Shown: one piece after another, positions 1 through 7,458 of the stretch
How positions within the stretch are numbered: the stretch's first letter is position 1
Layout of the letters: each line of letters starts with the position of its first letter
Origin: Bacteroidetes bacterium UBA6661
Lineage (GTDB): Bacteria > Bacteroidota > Bacteroidia > AKYH767-A > OLB10
Assembly (NCBI GenBank): GCA_002455375.1
Contig: DKKR01000026.1
Location: forward strand, 1-21,640
Direction of reading: 5' to 3'
Length of the DNA stretch: 21,640 bases
Notes under the pieces: generated by a model
The model's input: the letters and a program-made list of their open reading frames with translations, nothing else
Databases searched by the model: none
Told to the model about the DNA's origin: nothing
Program-made: the position numbers and the translations under genes

Positions 1-508
1 CCTGCCTGTTTTGGCTCATCATTATTATAGGTGCTTGAATGGCTGCCAGGCAAGAAAGTATTAAGTTCAAAAGTATAAATGGATAAGGGTCGAACGGTTT
101 ACTTTTAAGTAGCCAAATATTTATGATAATCCATAAAAGCAGAAAAAAGAAAAACGAAAGAATAAAAGTCCAACTACCACCAAAGGAGGCAATCTTATCA
201 GCAAGTTTCTGACCCATTGTTAGTTTGGCCTCCATTTCATCCTGAATATTTTCGGAAAGAATTGAATTGTCACGAATGGCTTGCATTACATCCAAATCAA
301 TTGTAGCTAATTCGCCTTTTTCTTGTTCAACAAGTTTGGTCAGATAAAGTCTTCTGTACTTATTCAATTCATCAATGGAAATGGTACTATCAGCATCGAA
401 GTTTGGAAAGTCACTTTTAATCAAAAGAAAAATCCCTTCTCTGATTTCATGACCTTTTACAATTTCCCCTTTGGGAATTGCTTTTTTTGATATATAACTT
501 AATGACAT
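1..508 (-). CDS. DUF1003 family membrane protein, C-terminus cut by window edge
   Basis: Read directly from the minus strand: ATG at 508-506 opens a frame with no stop through base 1 (169 codons seen). The first ~95 residues are soluble and mixed-charge. The DUF1003 signature follows: MGQKLADKIASFGGSW at about 98-113, a hydrophobic segment (about 114-134), then FDPYPFILLNLILSCLAAIQ at about 139-158 and APIIMMSQNRQ. The two hydrophobic stretches suggest two membrane helices in the inner membrane. DUF1003 proteins have no established biochemical role, so no function is assigned. The missing part should be a short polar C-terminal tail. The start has no in-frame upstream alternative that I favour. 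It lies 98 bases beyond the stop of the next minus-strand gene, so the two may or may not be cotranscribed. Family assignment is confident; function is unknown. Confidence 0.85.
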   Translation of the reverse strand, partial: MSLSYISKKAIPKGEIVKGHEIREGIFLLIKSDFPNFDADSTISIDELNKYRRLYLTKLVEQEKGELATIDLDVMQAIRDNSILSENIQDEMEAKLTMGQKLADKIASFGGSWTFILSFFFFLLLWIIINIWLLKSKPFDPYPFILLNLILSCLAAIQAPIIMMSQNRQ

Positions 509-606
509 TTTACATTTCTTTGAATGAGGCTATGATATTTTCTTATTGTAAAAGTATTGGTTATATATTATCAAACATTTAATTCAATTATATTTTAACT
601 TACGCA

Positions 607-1938
607 TTAATCTATAATATAGCATTTTTCAGCACTTCCATCACTGAATATTTTTATCAATGGTGTGTTTGTTTTTAATGGTGTTTCGCGCCCCAATAAG
701 TCTATTATCTTAATCAACTTTTTTTGTTTTGCAGGTTGTAAGTCATCAACTCCTGTTGTCAGACATGCGGGTGAGAAGCCGGTAGCAGAATTTAATGAAA
801 GAGCATAGTTGTAAAGTTCATCGCAAATATTTATTCCTGTACCTTCACCATTTGACAATACGCAAAGTCCAATGTTGTTTACCGGATCGAGATACATATT
901 TGTTGAAACTCCGCTTTCGCCTCCATTGTGCCCCCATAGCCATGAAGAGCCTCCATTATAATAAAGAATTTGCTTATACCAGTTTAGCCCCATATTGGGT
1001 TGGAGTAAAGGAAACTGCACTGTCCACATCTGACTGATAGATGCTTGCGAAAGAATAGAATTGGAACCAAATGATCCGCCATTCAGATAGGCAATCATAA
1101 AATTTGCCAGGTCTGTAACATTACTTCTCAGTTGCCCATCAGGATAATCTGCAAAACCATATTGCGGATAAGCAATATAGTTGCCATTTGAAAAATGATA
1201 AGGAACAGCAACATCATTTGGATTAAAATCTGAAAAATGCCATGCCGTCTTGTTCATGCATAGTTTGTTAAATATATTGGTATTACAATACTGGTCAAAT
1301 GACATACCACTGACAAGTTCTGTTAAGTAACCATTTAAAGCTGTTGCCATATTGGAGTATGCAAACACACTTCCGGGAGCCTGAGCAAGAAAATTTGCTG
1401 CAGCATTGTAATCGCTTCCATTGGTTGAAAAATAACGTTGCATACAATCTGCCAAAGTTATGGTGGGATCAGGGTAACCATAATAACCAACAATTGCCGT
1501 CCAGTTATCCTGAATGGATGAAGTGTGTGTCATCAATTGGCGGAATGTGATGGAGTCGTTTGGAAATCCAGGTATTTGCAACTGCCAAGGTAAATATTGA
1601 TTGACGTCATCATCAAGACCTATAATATTGTTCTCATACAATTGCATTGTTGCCGTTCCTGTAAAAACTTTAGAAACAGATGCCAGTAAAAAAACTGTAG
1701 TATCCTGAACAGGGATTGCATTGGCTACATCAGCATATCCGTAAGAATTAATCCAGACAATTTTATTATCTTTTACAATAACAGCAGAAACACCAGGAAA
1801 ATGTTGTATATTCATTTCATTCTGAATAAATGCATCAACAGTAGCATTGGGGTTAGGGTTAATCTGACTTAGTACAGAAGTCGAAAATGTTGACAGTGCA
1901 ATGATGAAAAGAAACAACTTAACGATTGTATGCTTCAT
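607..1938 (-). CDS. Secreted serine beta-lactamase-fold hydrolase with type IX secretion C-terminal signal
   Basis: 443 residues. A Sec signal peptide is visible at 1-25 (MKHT start, hydrophobic core, cleavage near VLSQ). The class C beta-lactamase / DD-peptidase / esterase fold follows. The nucleophile motif is SVSK at 87-90 (Ser87, Lys90), the second motif is YSN at 194-196, and the third is HNGG at 337-340, replacing the KTG box as in many esterase-type members. The last ~38 residues (from about 406) read KKLIKIIDLLGRE...NTPLIKIFSDGS.EK and match the short Bacteroidota T9SS (Por) sorting domain. I infer export across both membranes and cell-surface attachment or release. The substrate is not predictable: beta-lactams, peptidoglycan stem peptides and esters are all hydrolysed in this family. 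It appears monocistronic, with a Bacteroidota-type promoter upstream. Confidence 0.9.
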   Translation of the reverse strand: MKHTIVKLFLFIIALSTFSTSVLSQINPNPNATVDAFIQNEMNIQHFPGVSAVIVKDNKIVWINSYGYADVANAIPVQDTTVFLLASVSKVFTGTATMQLYENNIIGLDDDVNQYLPWQLQIPGFPNDSITFRQLMTHTSSIQDNWTAIVGYYGYPDPTITLADCMQRYFSTNGSDYNAAANFLAQAPGSVFAYSNMATALNGYLTELVSGMSFDQYCNTNIFNKLCMNKTAWHFSDFNPNDVAVPYHFSNGNYIAYPQYGFADYPDGQLRSNVTDLANFMIAYLNGGSFGSNSILSQASISQMWTVQFPLLQPNMGLNWYKQILYYNGGSSWLWGHNGGESGVSTNMYLDPVNNIGLCVLSNGEGTGINICDELYNYALSLNSATGFSPACLTTGVDDLQPAKQKKLIKIIDLLGRETPLKTNTPLIKIFSDGSAEKCYIID

Positions 1939-1979
1939 GATCTTTATATTCAGGCAACTGACTAAAGCTTATGTTTGAA

Positions 1980-2010
1980 CAAATATACGAATATTACATT
2001 TCATGAAAAA
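1980..2010 (-). promoter_or_regulatory. Putative Bacteroidota promoter for the beta-lactamase-fold gene
   Basis: On the minus strand TATATTTG (1987-1980) fits the -7 consensus TAnnTTTG exactly. TTTT (2010-2007) stands 19 bases upstream, where TTTG is expected (3 of 4). This leaves a leader of roughly 35 bases before the ATG at 1938. The call rests on pattern only. Confidence 0.45.
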
Positions 2011-2062
2011 TTGATTGTACACTTTAATTGAAAAGCAATTTGTAGCAACAGTTATGATTTTA

Positions 2063-2094
2063 TTTGGTCTTCCGGAATAAATAAAGTATCTTTA
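2063..2094 (+). promoter_or_regulatory. Putative Bacteroidota promoter for the ytxJ-like gene
   Basis: TTTG at 2063-2066, a 20-base spacer, then TATCTTTA at 2087-2094 (7 of 8 to TAnnTTTG). Transcription would start near 2101, giving a ~22-base A/T-rich leader before the ATG at 2124. There is no Shine-Dalgarno sequence, as is usual for this phylum. The promoter is divergent from the one at 1980-2010. Confidence 0.5.
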
Positions 2095-2123
2095 TACCTT
2101 TATTATTAAAGAGAATTTCATAT

Positions 2124-2462
2124 ATGGATTTTAAAGTGTTGAACAACATTAATCAGTTGGCAGAGATTGATGAATTGTCGAAGCGTAAAAAGCAAATAAT
2201 TTTTAAACACAGCACACGCTGTTCAGTGAGTGCATTCGCCAAAAAAGTTTTGTTGTCAGAATTTTCTGATGACATGGAAAAGGTTTTTGATGTTTATTAT
2301 CTCGATTTACTTAATTACAGAGAGTTGAGTAATAAAATTGCAAGTCGCTATAGTGTGCATCATGAGTCACCACAAATTCTGATTATTTCTGACGGAAATT
2401 GTATTTATGATGCTTCACATGATGATGTTTCTTTGACATCAGCATTTGCATCGGTCAATTAG
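2124..2462 (+). CDS. ytxJ: YtxJ-like bacillithiol-system thioredoxin-fold protein
   Basis: 112 residues with no signal peptide, so cytosolic. The core motif FKHSTRCSVS (27-36) places a single cysteine, Cys33, at the thioredoxin active-site position (TRCS, monothiol). HHESPQ (79-84) supplies the cis-proline, Pro83, followed by the ILIISDG strand. This pattern matches the YtxJ/DUF2847 family, proposed to act as a monothiol bacilliredoxin-like protein that reduces or relays bacillithiol mixed disulfides. Family length is about 105-115, so it is complete. No bacillithiol synthesis gene (bshA/B/C) is in the window. It is convergent with the response-regulator phosphatase gene, with only 7 bases between the stops. 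Family assignment is firm; the redox role is inferred from the family. Confidence 0.85.
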   Translation: MDFKVLNNINQLAEIDELSKRKKQIIFKHSTRCSVSAFAKKVLLSEFSDDMEKVFDVYYLDLLNYRELSNKIASRYSVHHESPQILIISDGNCIYDASHDDVSLTSAFASVN

Positions 2463-2469
2463 AACCGAT

Positions 2470-3804
2470 TTACTGACAGCGGAAACCCAGCAGAAGCACA
2501 TCATCAACCTGATCGTTTTTGCCCCGCCATTTTTTAAAATAGTCCGAAAAGAAAGTTAATTGCTCTTTCATGGGTAAGTTATGTTTTTCAAAAAGCAGTT
2601 CTTTGAGTTTGCCTGACATAAGTTTCTTATTTTTCTCACCTCCAAACTGATCGGCATAACCATCAGTAAAAAGATACAAAGTAGTAGCATCATCAAATGA
2701 AATGTTTTGATTGATAAATTCCTGTTGTGGCGAAATGTTGTTGCCCCCAATAACGATTTTATTTCCCGAAAGTGTTTTAAGTTCGTTACCCGAAATATAC
2801 ACAAGTGGACGGTAGGCTCCTGCAAACGTAATTTGCTTTGCACTGCAATTGATGTGGCATACAGCAATGTCCATTCCTTCGGCAGCATGAGTTTCTGCCT
2901 GATTGAGTGTACGCGAAACTTCAATTCGTAGTTGATTTAATAATTCTGCGGGTTGGGTAATATTTTTATCTCTTACAAGGTGATTGAGCAGTGATATTCC
3001 CAACATACTTAACAAGGCACCTGCAACACCATGACCTGTACAATCTGCCACTACTATAATATGGCCATTTTCAACGGGTTCAATCCAATAAAAATCACCG
3101 GCAACAATATCTTTAGGCTGATACAATACAAAACTTTCTTTGAAGAAAGAGGATAAAGCTTCCTCAGAAGGTAGGATGGCGCGTTGCAGATAACTTGCAT
3201 AGTGAATGGAGTCAAGTATTTCTTTGTTTTTTTCTTCTACCAGAAGCTTTTGTTGTTGCAGTTCGGCAGTGCGTTGCTGAACCTGTGTTTCGAGAAGTTC
3301 ATTTTGCTGAAGTATTAATTTTTCCTTTTCTAAAAGTGTTTCTAATGTCTTTTGTTGTGCTTCTGCTTTTTGAAGTAACGCATCATCAAGATTGCGTGAT
3401 GCTTCAATACCTTTACGAAGCATTTCCATTTCTAAAATAGTTTTCTTGATGGTAGCTTCAAGGTCGGCAAGGTCAATAGGTTTGGTAATGAAATCAAATG
3501 CACCCCGGTTCATGGCGGTACGGATGTTGCTCAGGTCGGCATAAGCAGAAACAACAACAGCTTTAGTTAGAATATTATTTTCTCTGAGTTTTTCAAGTAA
3601 TGTCAACCCATCCATCACAGGCATGTTGATGTCTGTTAGCATCAGGTCATAGCTATCATCGTTCTTTAGTTTTTCTAATGCAATTTTACCATTAGACACA
3701 TATTCAAATTCAAGTTGATTTTCTTTAATCTGTTTTCTGAATTTTTGTCTGACTAAATCCTCTATATAAGGCTCGTCATCTACTAATAATATTTTACTTG
3801 GCAT
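2470..3804 (-). CDS. Response regulator with SpoIIE-type PP2C phosphatase output
   Basis: 444 residues, soluble. Residues 1-~125 are a receiver domain: acidic pair Asp9/Asp10, phospho-acceptor Asp58 (in LTDINMP), Ser86 and Lys108 (KP). A coiled-coil linker spans about 130-200, rich in Q/E/L/K. Residues ~200-444 form a SpoIIE/RsbU-type PPM serine phosphatase with GDFYW (236-240), DCTGHGVAGA (254-263), TDGYADQFGG (380-389) and DQVDD (431-435), which supply the metal-binding aspartates. All key residues are present in both domains, so it should be phosphorylatable and active. Such proteins dephosphorylate anti-sigma-factor antagonists in partner-switch systems. The gene begins 3 bases after the stop of the membrane SpoIIE gene and is almost certainly cotranscribed with it. 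The target is unknown because no STAS or RsbW-like gene is present here. Confidence 0.93.
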   Translation of the reverse strand: MPSKILLVDDEPYIEDLVRQKFRKQIKENQLEFEYVSNGKIALEKLKNDDSYDLMLTDINMPVMDGLTLLEKLRENNILTKAVVVSAYADLSNIRTAMNRGAFDFITKPIDLADLEATIKKTILEMEMLRKGIEASRNLDDALLQKAEAQQKTLETLLEKEKLILQQNELLETQVQQRTAELQQQKLLVEEKNKEILDSIHYASYLQRAILPSEEALSSFFKESFVLYQPKDIVAGDFYWIEPVENGHIIVVADCTGHGVAGALLSMLGISLLNHLVRDKNITQPAELLNQLRIEVSRTLNQAETHAAEGMDIAVCHINCSAKQITFAGAYRPLVYISGNELKTLSGNKIVIGGNNISPQQEFINQNISFDDATTLYLFTDGYADQFGGEKNKKLMSGKLKELLFEKHNLPMKEQLTFFSDYFKKWRGKNDQVDDVLLLGFRCQ

Positions 3805-3807
3805 AAG

Positions 3808-6045
3808 TTAGGGTATTTTTATTCCAATTACTAATATGTCGTCAACCTGATCGTGCTTTCCTTGCCATTTAATCAATGTATTCAATAAATATTCTTTCTG
3901 TTCATTCATACTCAGATGTTGAATAGACAGTAACAGTTCACGAAACTTTTTTGTCATAAACTTTTTACCCAAATCACCACCAAACTGATCTACATAGCCA
4001 TCAGAAAAAAGATAGATGGAGTCACCTTGCTCAAGTGTGATGTTATGTTGCATAAAACCGTCAGTTTTATTATACTGCTGTCCGCCAATGGGTATTTTAT
4101 TTGGTTTATAATACTGAAATTCGTTATTACGAATAATCCAGAGAGGTCTGTTAGCACCTGAATATTGTAAGGTTTTACTTTTATTATTTATAGTGCAAAG
4201 TGCAATATCCATACCTTCATTCATCTCACTTTCTCGTTGTTTGAGTGATGTTACAATGCCATCATTCAATTGTGTTAGAATTTCGGATGGTTCTGTAATG
4301 CCCTTTTCATTTACAATCTGATTGAGCAATGCAGTTCCAATTATACTCATAAAAGCCCCTGCTACTCCATGGCCTGTGCAATCTGCTGCTGCTACAATTA
4401 TTTTTTCATCTCGTTGAGCAAAACTGTAAAAATCACCACTGACAATATCCTTTGGAAGATAAAGTATAAACAAATCCTGAAGTGATTGGTTTATTTTTTT
4501 TATGTCAGGTAATATTGCAGCCTGAATGCGTTTGGCATAGTGGAGGCTTTCTGTTACTTCGCGGTTTTTTATTTCAATTACATTTTTTTGATCCAATACT
4601 TCACGTGTGCGTTCCTTGACTTCAAATTCAAGTATAGTTTTCTGATTCTCGAGCAATTGCTTTTTCTCTTGTTCCTGCCTGATGGTTTTAGTAGAAAGTT
4701 CAGTTATTTCACCAATCTGCTTGGTTAATGTTTTCCCCATTCGTGCAAAGTCGCGCGCAAGATACAATGCTACCGAAAATGGCAAGCCAAGTATCATACT
4801 TGCAAAAACAAACTGTGATGGTTTAATTTCAAAATTCATTCCTGAAAAACTCATTTGATCGGGTAATATGCTGGTCACAATTCCTAATAATACAGGTAAA
4901 AATAATGTCATTGCAAAAATCCAAGCACCATCTCTTTTTTTCCTGACAGAAACTAATATAACACGAAGAATTTCTACAAACGAAATCATCATCAGAATAA
5001 CTAAAACCAAATTGGCAGCATTTCGAGTAGTGAAAAAATAAAGTATTATCATTAGACCATAAGCACCGATTATTATCCATAAAATTTTACGAAATCGTTG
5101 ATAAAATATGGTGTGTAGCATGGCTACTATCGGCACTACCATTAATGGTGCTAAAAACTGAAGTGACTTAGATATAAAAGCGATAGACGCATAATTGGTG
5201 GATGTTACCAAGTGATAGGTGTAGAAAGCGAAAATAAAAATACCTATGCAATAAAGACTGTAATACAGGTTGGTGATTTTTTGCCTGTAATAAAGAAACA
5301 TGATGAAATGTACTATAGCCAAAGTTAGAAAGATGGCAGCAACAAAAACGGTAAGTGCACTTTTTTTAGTTGTTAGTAAGGCATCATTAATTTCATCATT
5401 CAAGTCTTTAAATTTAATGATAAAATTCTGACCAATATTAAATCCACTTATTTTAGCACTAGTCCGGTGGAAGTTTGAATATCGAATAGCCAGAACATGA
5501 TCCTTTAATTTCGAAAATACAATAGCTATGGGTTGAGGATTTGCGTTGAAAACAGCTTCTTCACCAGCTAAATCTGAAGCAACAGTGCCAAATTTTTTTA
5601 AAAGTTTACCATCTAAATAGACTTCGGCTGCAGAGCCATATAAATGTAGTATGAATGCTAAAGGACGGTTTAATAAACTACTGTCAATATCGAAATGCAT
5701 ACGATACCATACAATAGAAAGATAGTTTTTATTGTCTCTTGCTGAATCAGCAATTTCGTCCCATGCAGAATCGTCAAACTTTGGTTCTTTCCATAAAGTA
5801 TCATCGCCTGATTTAACTTTCCAATTGTTAGTGAACTCAAGAAGGTTGTCAATATTTATATACTGTTGTATGACAGAGTCAGCTTCTGCCTGTTCCTTCT
5901 CATCTTCAGAAAGTAAGTGATTAAGGTTTATTCTAATGTTTTTTGTAGTATCCTGCGAGGATTTTATATTGCTATTTTGACCTTGGGCTGAATAAAAGAG
6001 TGCTAAAAAAAATAATAAGAAAAGTAACCATCGCAGGTGATACAT
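3808..6045 (-). CDS. 7TM-DISM membrane sensor with SpoIIE-type PP2C phosphatase
   Basis: 745 residues. An N-terminal signal sequence (1-22) leads to an extracytoplasmic domain (about 60-210) with features of a galactose-binding-like jelly roll (WKEPKFDDSAW at 85-95, VWYRMHF, LYGSAAEVYLDGKLLKKFG). Seven hydrophobic segments follow at about 229-252, 258-280, 288-312, 320-338, 344-366, 374-393 and 411-430, as in 7TMR-DISM proteins. A cytoplasmic coiled coil covers about 440-500. The SpoIIE phosphatase domain (about 505-745) contains GDFY (Asp538), DCTGHGVAGA (Asp555), SDGYVDQFGG (Asp682) and QVDD (735-736). I infer that an envelope ligand controls cytoplasmic phosphoserine phosphatase activity. 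The phosphatase domain is closely similar to that of the next gene downstream, suggesting duplication. A weak -7-like TACCTTTA (minus, 6072-6065) lies upstream without a clear -33 box. The ligand is unknown. Confidence 0.92.
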   Translation of the reverse strand: MYHLRWLLFLLFFLALFYSAQGQNSNIKSSQDTTKNIRINLNHLLSEDEKEQAEADSVIQQYINIDNLLEFTNNWKVKSGDDTLWKEPKFDDSAWDEIADSARDNKNYLSIVWYRMHFDIDSSLLNRPLAFILHLYGSAAEVYLDGKLLKKFGTVASDLAGEEAVFNANPQPIAIVFSKLKDHVLAIRYSNFHRTSAKISGFNIGQNFIIKFKDLNDEINDALLTTKKSALTVFVAAIFLTLAIVHFIMFLYYRQKITNLYYSLYCIGIFIFAFYTYHLVTSTNYASIAFISKSLQFLAPLMVVPIVAMLHTIFYQRFRKILWIIIGAYGLMIILYFFTTRNAANLVLVILMMISFVEILRVILVSVRKKRDGAWIFAMTLFLPVLLGIVTSILPDQMSFSGMNFEIKPSQFVFASMILGLPFSVALYLARDFARMGKTLTKQIGEITELSTKTIRQEQEKKQLLENQKTILEFEVKERTREVLDQKNVIEIKNREVTESLHYAKRIQAAILPDIKKINQSLQDLFILYLPKDIVSGDFYSFAQRDEKIIVAAADCTGHGVAGAFMSIIGTALLNQIVNEKGITEPSEILTQLNDGIVTSLKQRESEMNEGMDIALCTINNKSKTLQYSGANRPLWIIRNNEFQYYKPNKIPIGGQQYNKTDGFMQHNITLEQGDSIYLFSDGYVDQFGGDLGKKFMTKKFRELLLSIQHLSMNEQKEYLLNTLIKWQGKHDQVDDILVIGIKIP

Positions 6046-6115
6046 CTGTTAATTGAATTTGCAGTAAAGGTAAATAAATAACTACTTATGGAATGTTCGC
6101 TAACCTTTTGCCTGA

Positions 6116-7453
6116 CTATTTTAACAAGTCAATAATCCTATTTTCTACCATGCTGCTATTCCAGATATTTTCAATATCAGACATTTTCATAATTTCATTC
6201 ATTATGGCATCTTGTTTTTTTCCTCTTGCCTGTGCCTCATGATAAGGAAGATGGCTGAATGTAACCATAGTATAAAGTGGAATCCATTTGTCAGGATGTT
6301 TTTCACTGAACCATCCTTCAATTTTTTTACGCAATAAGAACTCGGGCTTACCAACTAAGTCGCGCATTTCAATAAAATTGTCAACGGCAAGTTCGCCAAT
6401 GGCATCGGCAGCAGGTTTTCTCATTCGTTCATATTCTGGTATTACTTTCTCCCAGTCGTCAGCAAACTGATTGAGCAGGTCGTTCAACACACTGCAATCT
6501 TCAAAACCACAGTTCATACCCTGACCATAGAATGGCACAATGGCATGTGCTGCATCACCGATAAGAACCAACTTATTGTCAAAACTCCATGGGGCACACT
6601 TAATAGTTACCAATGAACCTGTTGGGTTATGAAAAAAATCTTCTTCAAGATCATGCAGCAAAGGAACAGCATCAGGAAAGACTTTTTGAAAGAAAGCTTT
6701 AACTTCTTGTTTGTTGTGAAGTGATTCAAAAGAAGGATTTCCTTTTAATGGAAAGAAAAGTGTAACGGTAAATGTTCCATCAAGATTAGGAAGTGCAATG
6801 AGCATATATCCGCCACGAGGCCAGATATGAAGTGCATTTTTTTCAAGTTGATGACTGCCATCAGCTTTGGCAACAAACATCAGTTCTTTATAGCCATGTT
6901 GCAGATAACGCTGCGAATAGTTGAATTGATCTGTTGATAGCTGAAGCTGAAGTCGTGAAGCTGCAAAGGCACCATCTGCACCAAAAATCAAATCAGCATG
7001 ATGAGAAGACTTCTGATGATTTTCTGAATGTTCGAATTGCATTTCTCCTGAAGTAAGCATCAGGCCGGTACATCTCTGATTAAAATGAATTTCAACACCA
7101 CCTTTTTCAGCCAGATCAAGAAGGGTACAGTTTAGAATTCCTCTGGAAACTGCGTAAATGCCCTGACCGTCTTTTCCATAGGGCTGTGTGGTGATTTTTC
7201 CATCAACACTATGCATGGTACGGTGCGTCATCGGTATCCCGATTTGACGGATTGTGTCATCAATAGCTACTCCCTGCAAACCTCTCCAGCCGCGATCGCT
7301 CAATGCAAGGTTAATACTTCTTCCGGCAGGGATTTTTACTTTACGCATGTCAGGTCTGCGCTCATGAAGTGTAACTTTATATCCTCGTTTGTTTAGATAC
7401 AGAGCCAGTAGTGAACCTACAAGACCGGCACCAATGATGGAAATTTTTTTCAT
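6116..7453 (-). CDS. kmo: Kynurenine 3-monooxygenase (FAD-dependent)
   Basis: 445 residues. It hydroxylates L-kynurenine to 3-hydroxykynurenine with NADPH and O2. The FAD-binding Rossmann motif GAGLVG is at 8-13, with Glu31-Arg32 at the end of strand 2. GRSINLALSDRG (44-55) is the characteristic KMO motif. The second FAD motif, IGDAAHAIVPFYGQGMNCG, is at 298-316. Length matches the family (about 450-480). Five bases separate it from kynU upstream, so the two genes form an operon carrying consecutive steps of tryptophan degradation. Products would feed 3-hydroxyanthranilate, and possibly quinolinate and NAD, but tryptophan dioxygenase, 3-hydroxyanthranilate dioxygenase and nadC are not in the window. 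The C-terminal ~40 residues carry no long hydrophobic anchor, unlike the mitochondrial eukaryotic enzyme, so it is probably soluble. Confidence 0.95.
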   Translation of the reverse strand: MKKISIIGAGLVGSLLALYLNKRGYKVTLHERRPDMRKVKIPAGRSINLALSDRGWRGLQGVAIDDTIRQIGIPMTHRTMHSVDGKITTQPYGKDGQGIYAVSRGILNCTLLDLAEKGGVEIHFNQRCTGLMLTSGEMQFEHSENHQKSSHHADLIFGADGAFAASRLQLQLSTDQFNYSQRYLQHGYKELMFVAKADGSHQLEKNALHIWPRGGYMLIALPNLDGTFTVTLFFPLKGNPSFESLHNKQEVKAFFQKVFPDAVPLLHDLEEDFFHNPTGSLVTIKCAPWSFDNKLVLIGDAAHAIVPFYGQGMNCGFEDCSVLNDLLNQFADDWEKVIPEYERMRKPAADAIGELAVDNFIEMRDLVGKPEFLLRKKIEGWFSEKHPDKWIPLYTMVTFSHLPYHEAQARGKKQDAIMNEIMKMSDIENIWNSSMVENRIIDLLK

Positions 7454-7458
7454 TATTG

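Noticed and set aside
4829..5080. Cysteine-rich 83-residue minus-strand frame inside the 7TM-DISM gene
   Set aside because: It is a shadow frame of the membrane region of a clearly real gene; its odd Cys/Phe composition is what that produces.
6065..6072. TACCTTTA on the minus strand as a promoter for the SpoIIE pair
   Set aside because: The -7 match is 7 of 8, but the -33 position reads CATT/ACAT, so it is mentioned only in the gene entry.
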